From: Struthio camelus
Lineage: Eukaryota; Chordata; Aves; Struthioniformes; Struthionidae
Direction: 5' to 3'
DNA length: 64,000 bases
Assembly (NCBI RefSeq): GCF_040807025.1
Contig: NC_090982.1
Span: 48,715,112-48,779,111, forward strand
Part shown: positions 61,846 to 64,000 of the stretch, piece by piece
How the letters are laid out: the number at the start of each line of letters is the position of its first letter
Position numbering within the stretch: the first letter of the stretch is position 1
The notes under the pieces: model-generated
The model's input: the letters and a program-made list of their open reading frames with translations, nothing else
Databases searched by the model: none
Told to the model about the DNA's origin: nothing
Program-made: the position numbers and the translations under genes

Positions 61846-63799
61846 ATCTTTCAGAAAACAAAAACTGGTTTTATCTCCAATGATACCAGAAATGTTTTCT
61901 TTGTTTTAAAGCAAGTCATATATACTCAATTTTTACATTGGCAATTATTGTTTCTGTGAGTTTTTAGTAATCTAAAAGTGGGATGAAGTATGAAGCGGTG
62001 TCAAATGTTTTGATGTTGCCAGGATATTTGATTTCCTTACACTGGAAGGATGCTTATGGTACATTCCGTCGTTGCAAAATTATTTTATGCTTGCAGATTA
62101 GAGTAAGGTTTTCATTCGTTGGGTATCAGAAAAGACAGTAAAACAGGAAATGTGTTGGTGCATGTTTGTGGAGCGTCCTGTACACAGCTAAAAACCTTTG
62201 TGTGGTTATCGGATAGTGACCATGGACAGGTGCTTGAGCGGCTGGAGTAGGTTCCCCTGAGATCAGAAGGTTAGGCAAACTGCCCCTAGGATTTAAACAG
62301 GGCAGTTGTTTCATGTCAGTTTAATTATCCTCATCTTTTGTGAGACAGACACTCAAGCGGTCTGGAAATATTAGGAAATTGGAGGCTTTCACAGCTTTGA
62401 GGGCAAAGTTCTGATTGGGTTTGTTGGGTAATCATTCTCTTTGTGATAGTCTTAATGCCGGTGATGGGCTGTTAGAACCACAAGGCATGCTTAGTGCCAG
62501 TACAAGATTTAATCGAGACGCTGTCGTTCAGCGGGAGATGCCTTTCCGTCCGATTTTATTTCTGTGAATTTACTCTGCAACTCAGTAATCTCTGCTTGGG
62601 GTCATTACTTTGATTTTAACTTAGCAATTTAACTCCTGAAGTGCTTCAAGTAACAAAATCCTTGAAGGAGTAATAAGTTTAAATAGCTCTGCATCGGTTG
62701 AAAATAGTTCTTTAATTTAGTTCAGGCTGGGAGCACAAACTGGCAGGAAAACAAGGAGAAGGAAGGAGGAAAAAAGAGATTAAGCATAAAATGTCACGCA
62801 CTGTCTTATAGTTAGAGAAGTTAGAGGTGGGGGGGAAAGGTTAAATATATCCCTTTTCAGCGTGCTGGCATTAATAAATACTTGGTAATCATAAATAAAA
62901 ATTGTAGTCTAAATAATATTTACTTTTAATACTCATTTTGTTTGTTTAGCTTTGATTATTCTGATGGCATTACTAATACAGCAGATATAAAAATGTAACT
63001 ACTGCTTCCTAAATTAACAATTTAGTTACCAAATGAGGAGAAAACATCTTAACATAAATAAAATAAAAATCTCTAGTCATTTCAGCCAGCCCCATTGCTT
63101 TTATAAAGCACTTGAGATTTTATTTTCATTAGCACTGAGAGGCACTTTGAAATGAGTAACTAGCAAATAAACAAACTGAGATAATTCAAGTTTATATTGT
63201 TGAGTTAATAAAACTAATAAAATCTCTACATTTCCCAAGGTTTTCCATTATTACTATTTAATTTTTTTTATTGCAGAAGAAAATCATTAGGATTATATAG
63301 TCTAAGGCATCGTGGAAATTTTCTCTACCCGTTTTATGTTCTTTTATGACTTGTTGAAGAAAATGAGACTTGTTCTGCAGCTTGTGAACAAGGAGAATGT
63401 GTCTTTTAAGTGGTTTCATCCGGGTAACTGTTTGGTTCCTCATTGTCTTTTGCTTGTCGGTGTGTGCTTGAAGGTTCATTTCTTTAGCAGTTATTCCTCT
63501 AAGAGGATTCTGGGATCTTAGTGCAGATTTTACAGTCTAGTAAACAGAAAGTGTATTCTTTTAGCAGCTCTCTCTCCCTTTAGCACTTGGTAAGTAGGTT
63601 GCACTGTATTAATGCACTGGATTGATAGGAGCATCCAAAGTTGCTGCTCCATGTACGGTGCCTAGTCAGTCTGTTCTGTACAGAGTGTGCTTTGCCGTAT
63701 TGTTGGTGGCTTTTGTCTTGGGCGGCTGCAGAAATGTTTAGATCATCTTTTTATTCCTTTAATCATTGCTTCTTTGTCCCCATCTTCTTTCTCCTGGTG

Positions 63800-63832
63800 T
63801 TTTTTTTGTTTTTGTTTTGTTTTTGTTTTTTG
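63800..63832. repeat. (TTTTG)n-type simple repeat
   Basis: Repeated GTTTTT/GTTTT units in an AT-rich context. Confidence 0.85.
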
Positions 63833-64000
63833 TGTTGAGAGAGAGTACAGATGTGAGGTATGCTGAGGAGGTGAAAAGTCTTCTATCAGGTAGAAACGCT
63901 GAAGCACGTTTTAAAAGTAGATTGATGGTTTATCTAATGAAGGTTTAGAATAGCCTTCTCTGCTGTACCATATGCCTTTCCTCTGTTTATTTGGATCGTT

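Larger units (their letters stand above)
23227..64000 (+). other. EFNA5: EFNA5 intron 1 (5' portion; acceptor outside the window)
   Basis: The intron begins at the GTACGC donor immediately after exon 1. No continuation matching the next conserved ephrin segment (FQ-x-GDYHIDVC in the family) appears among the translated frames to the window end, so exon 2 lies beyond 64000. This fits the very long first intron known for vertebrate EFNA5. The first 700 bases or so are still CpG-island DNA. After about 23950 the sequence becomes AT-rich with only short, random-looking reading frames. The reading frame of exon 1 stays open into the intron until TAG at 23711-23713, probably because the DNA is GC-rich. 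Confidence 0.9.
56143..64000. other. Intron 1 segment after the CR1 copy; no gene
   Basis: It carries the T run at 58051, the possible old LINE relic at 59731-59830, a C-run at 61551-61561, repeat relic copy 5 and the T/G repeat near 63800. Motif-rich blocks occur at 60100-60250 and 62840-63250. No exon matching the next ephrin-A5 segment is present. Confidence 0.6.

Noticed and set aside
1..64000. tRNA, rRNA, snRNA, miRNA hairpins, CRISPR arrays and endogenous retrovirus remnants
   Set aside because: None recognised by eye: no tRNA B-box with a cloverleaf, no regularly spaced repeats, no LTR pair or retroviral protein motifs. A systematic search could still find decayed examples.

Overview
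This is vertebrate, most likely bird, nuclear DNA. It is long AT-rich sequence with one compact CpG-dense island, a 5'-truncated CR1-type LINE, older sauropsid repeat relics, many microsatellites and no long AT-context reading frame. One coding exon can be supported with confidence: the first coding exon of ephrin-A5 (EFNA5) on the + strand at 23102-23226. It encodes the signal peptide and the first residues of the receptor-binding domain, up to the NST glycosylation sequon, and ends at a consensus splice donor. From memory, the encoded N-terminus is closer to chicken ephrin-A5 than to the mammalian protein but not identical to it, so another bird is more likely than chicken.

Layout. Positions 1-20000 are the AT-rich 5' flank, with microsatellites, a MIR-like relic, an old sauropsid repeat and short repeat relics, and no supported gene. 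Conserved synteny as I recall it (FBXL17 upstream of EFNA5, same orientation) would make this the FBXL17-EFNA5 intergenic region, but no FBXL17 exon is visible. Positions 20030-23900 form the CpG-rich promoter and first-exon domain. It carries GC boxes, a CCAAT box, a 31-nt Z-DNA-prone tract, complementary C15/G14 homopolymer runs, a good splice-donor match on the minus strand, and two short upstream ORFs with weak start contexts. From 23227 to the window end is the first part of EFNA5 intron 1, which is very long in known vertebrate EFNA5 genes. It holds the CR1 copy, older LINE or SINE relics, simple repeats and several blocks whose composition suggests conserved enhancers. That last suggestion cannot be tested without alignment.

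How it works together: the window is a regulatory landscape (distal flank, CpG-island promoter, 5' leader, exon 1, proximal intron 1) for a GPI-anchored axon-guidance ligand. The rest of EFNA5 (remaining receptor-binding domain, GPI signal, 3' UTR) lies beyond position 64000. I see no undescribed multi-gene system, no CRISPR array, no RNA gene and no intact mobile element. The most checkable oddities are the possible antisense first exon, the Z-DNA-prone and homopolymer elements in the promoter, the overlapping uORFs and the dispersed relics of one palindrome-like sauropsid repeat.
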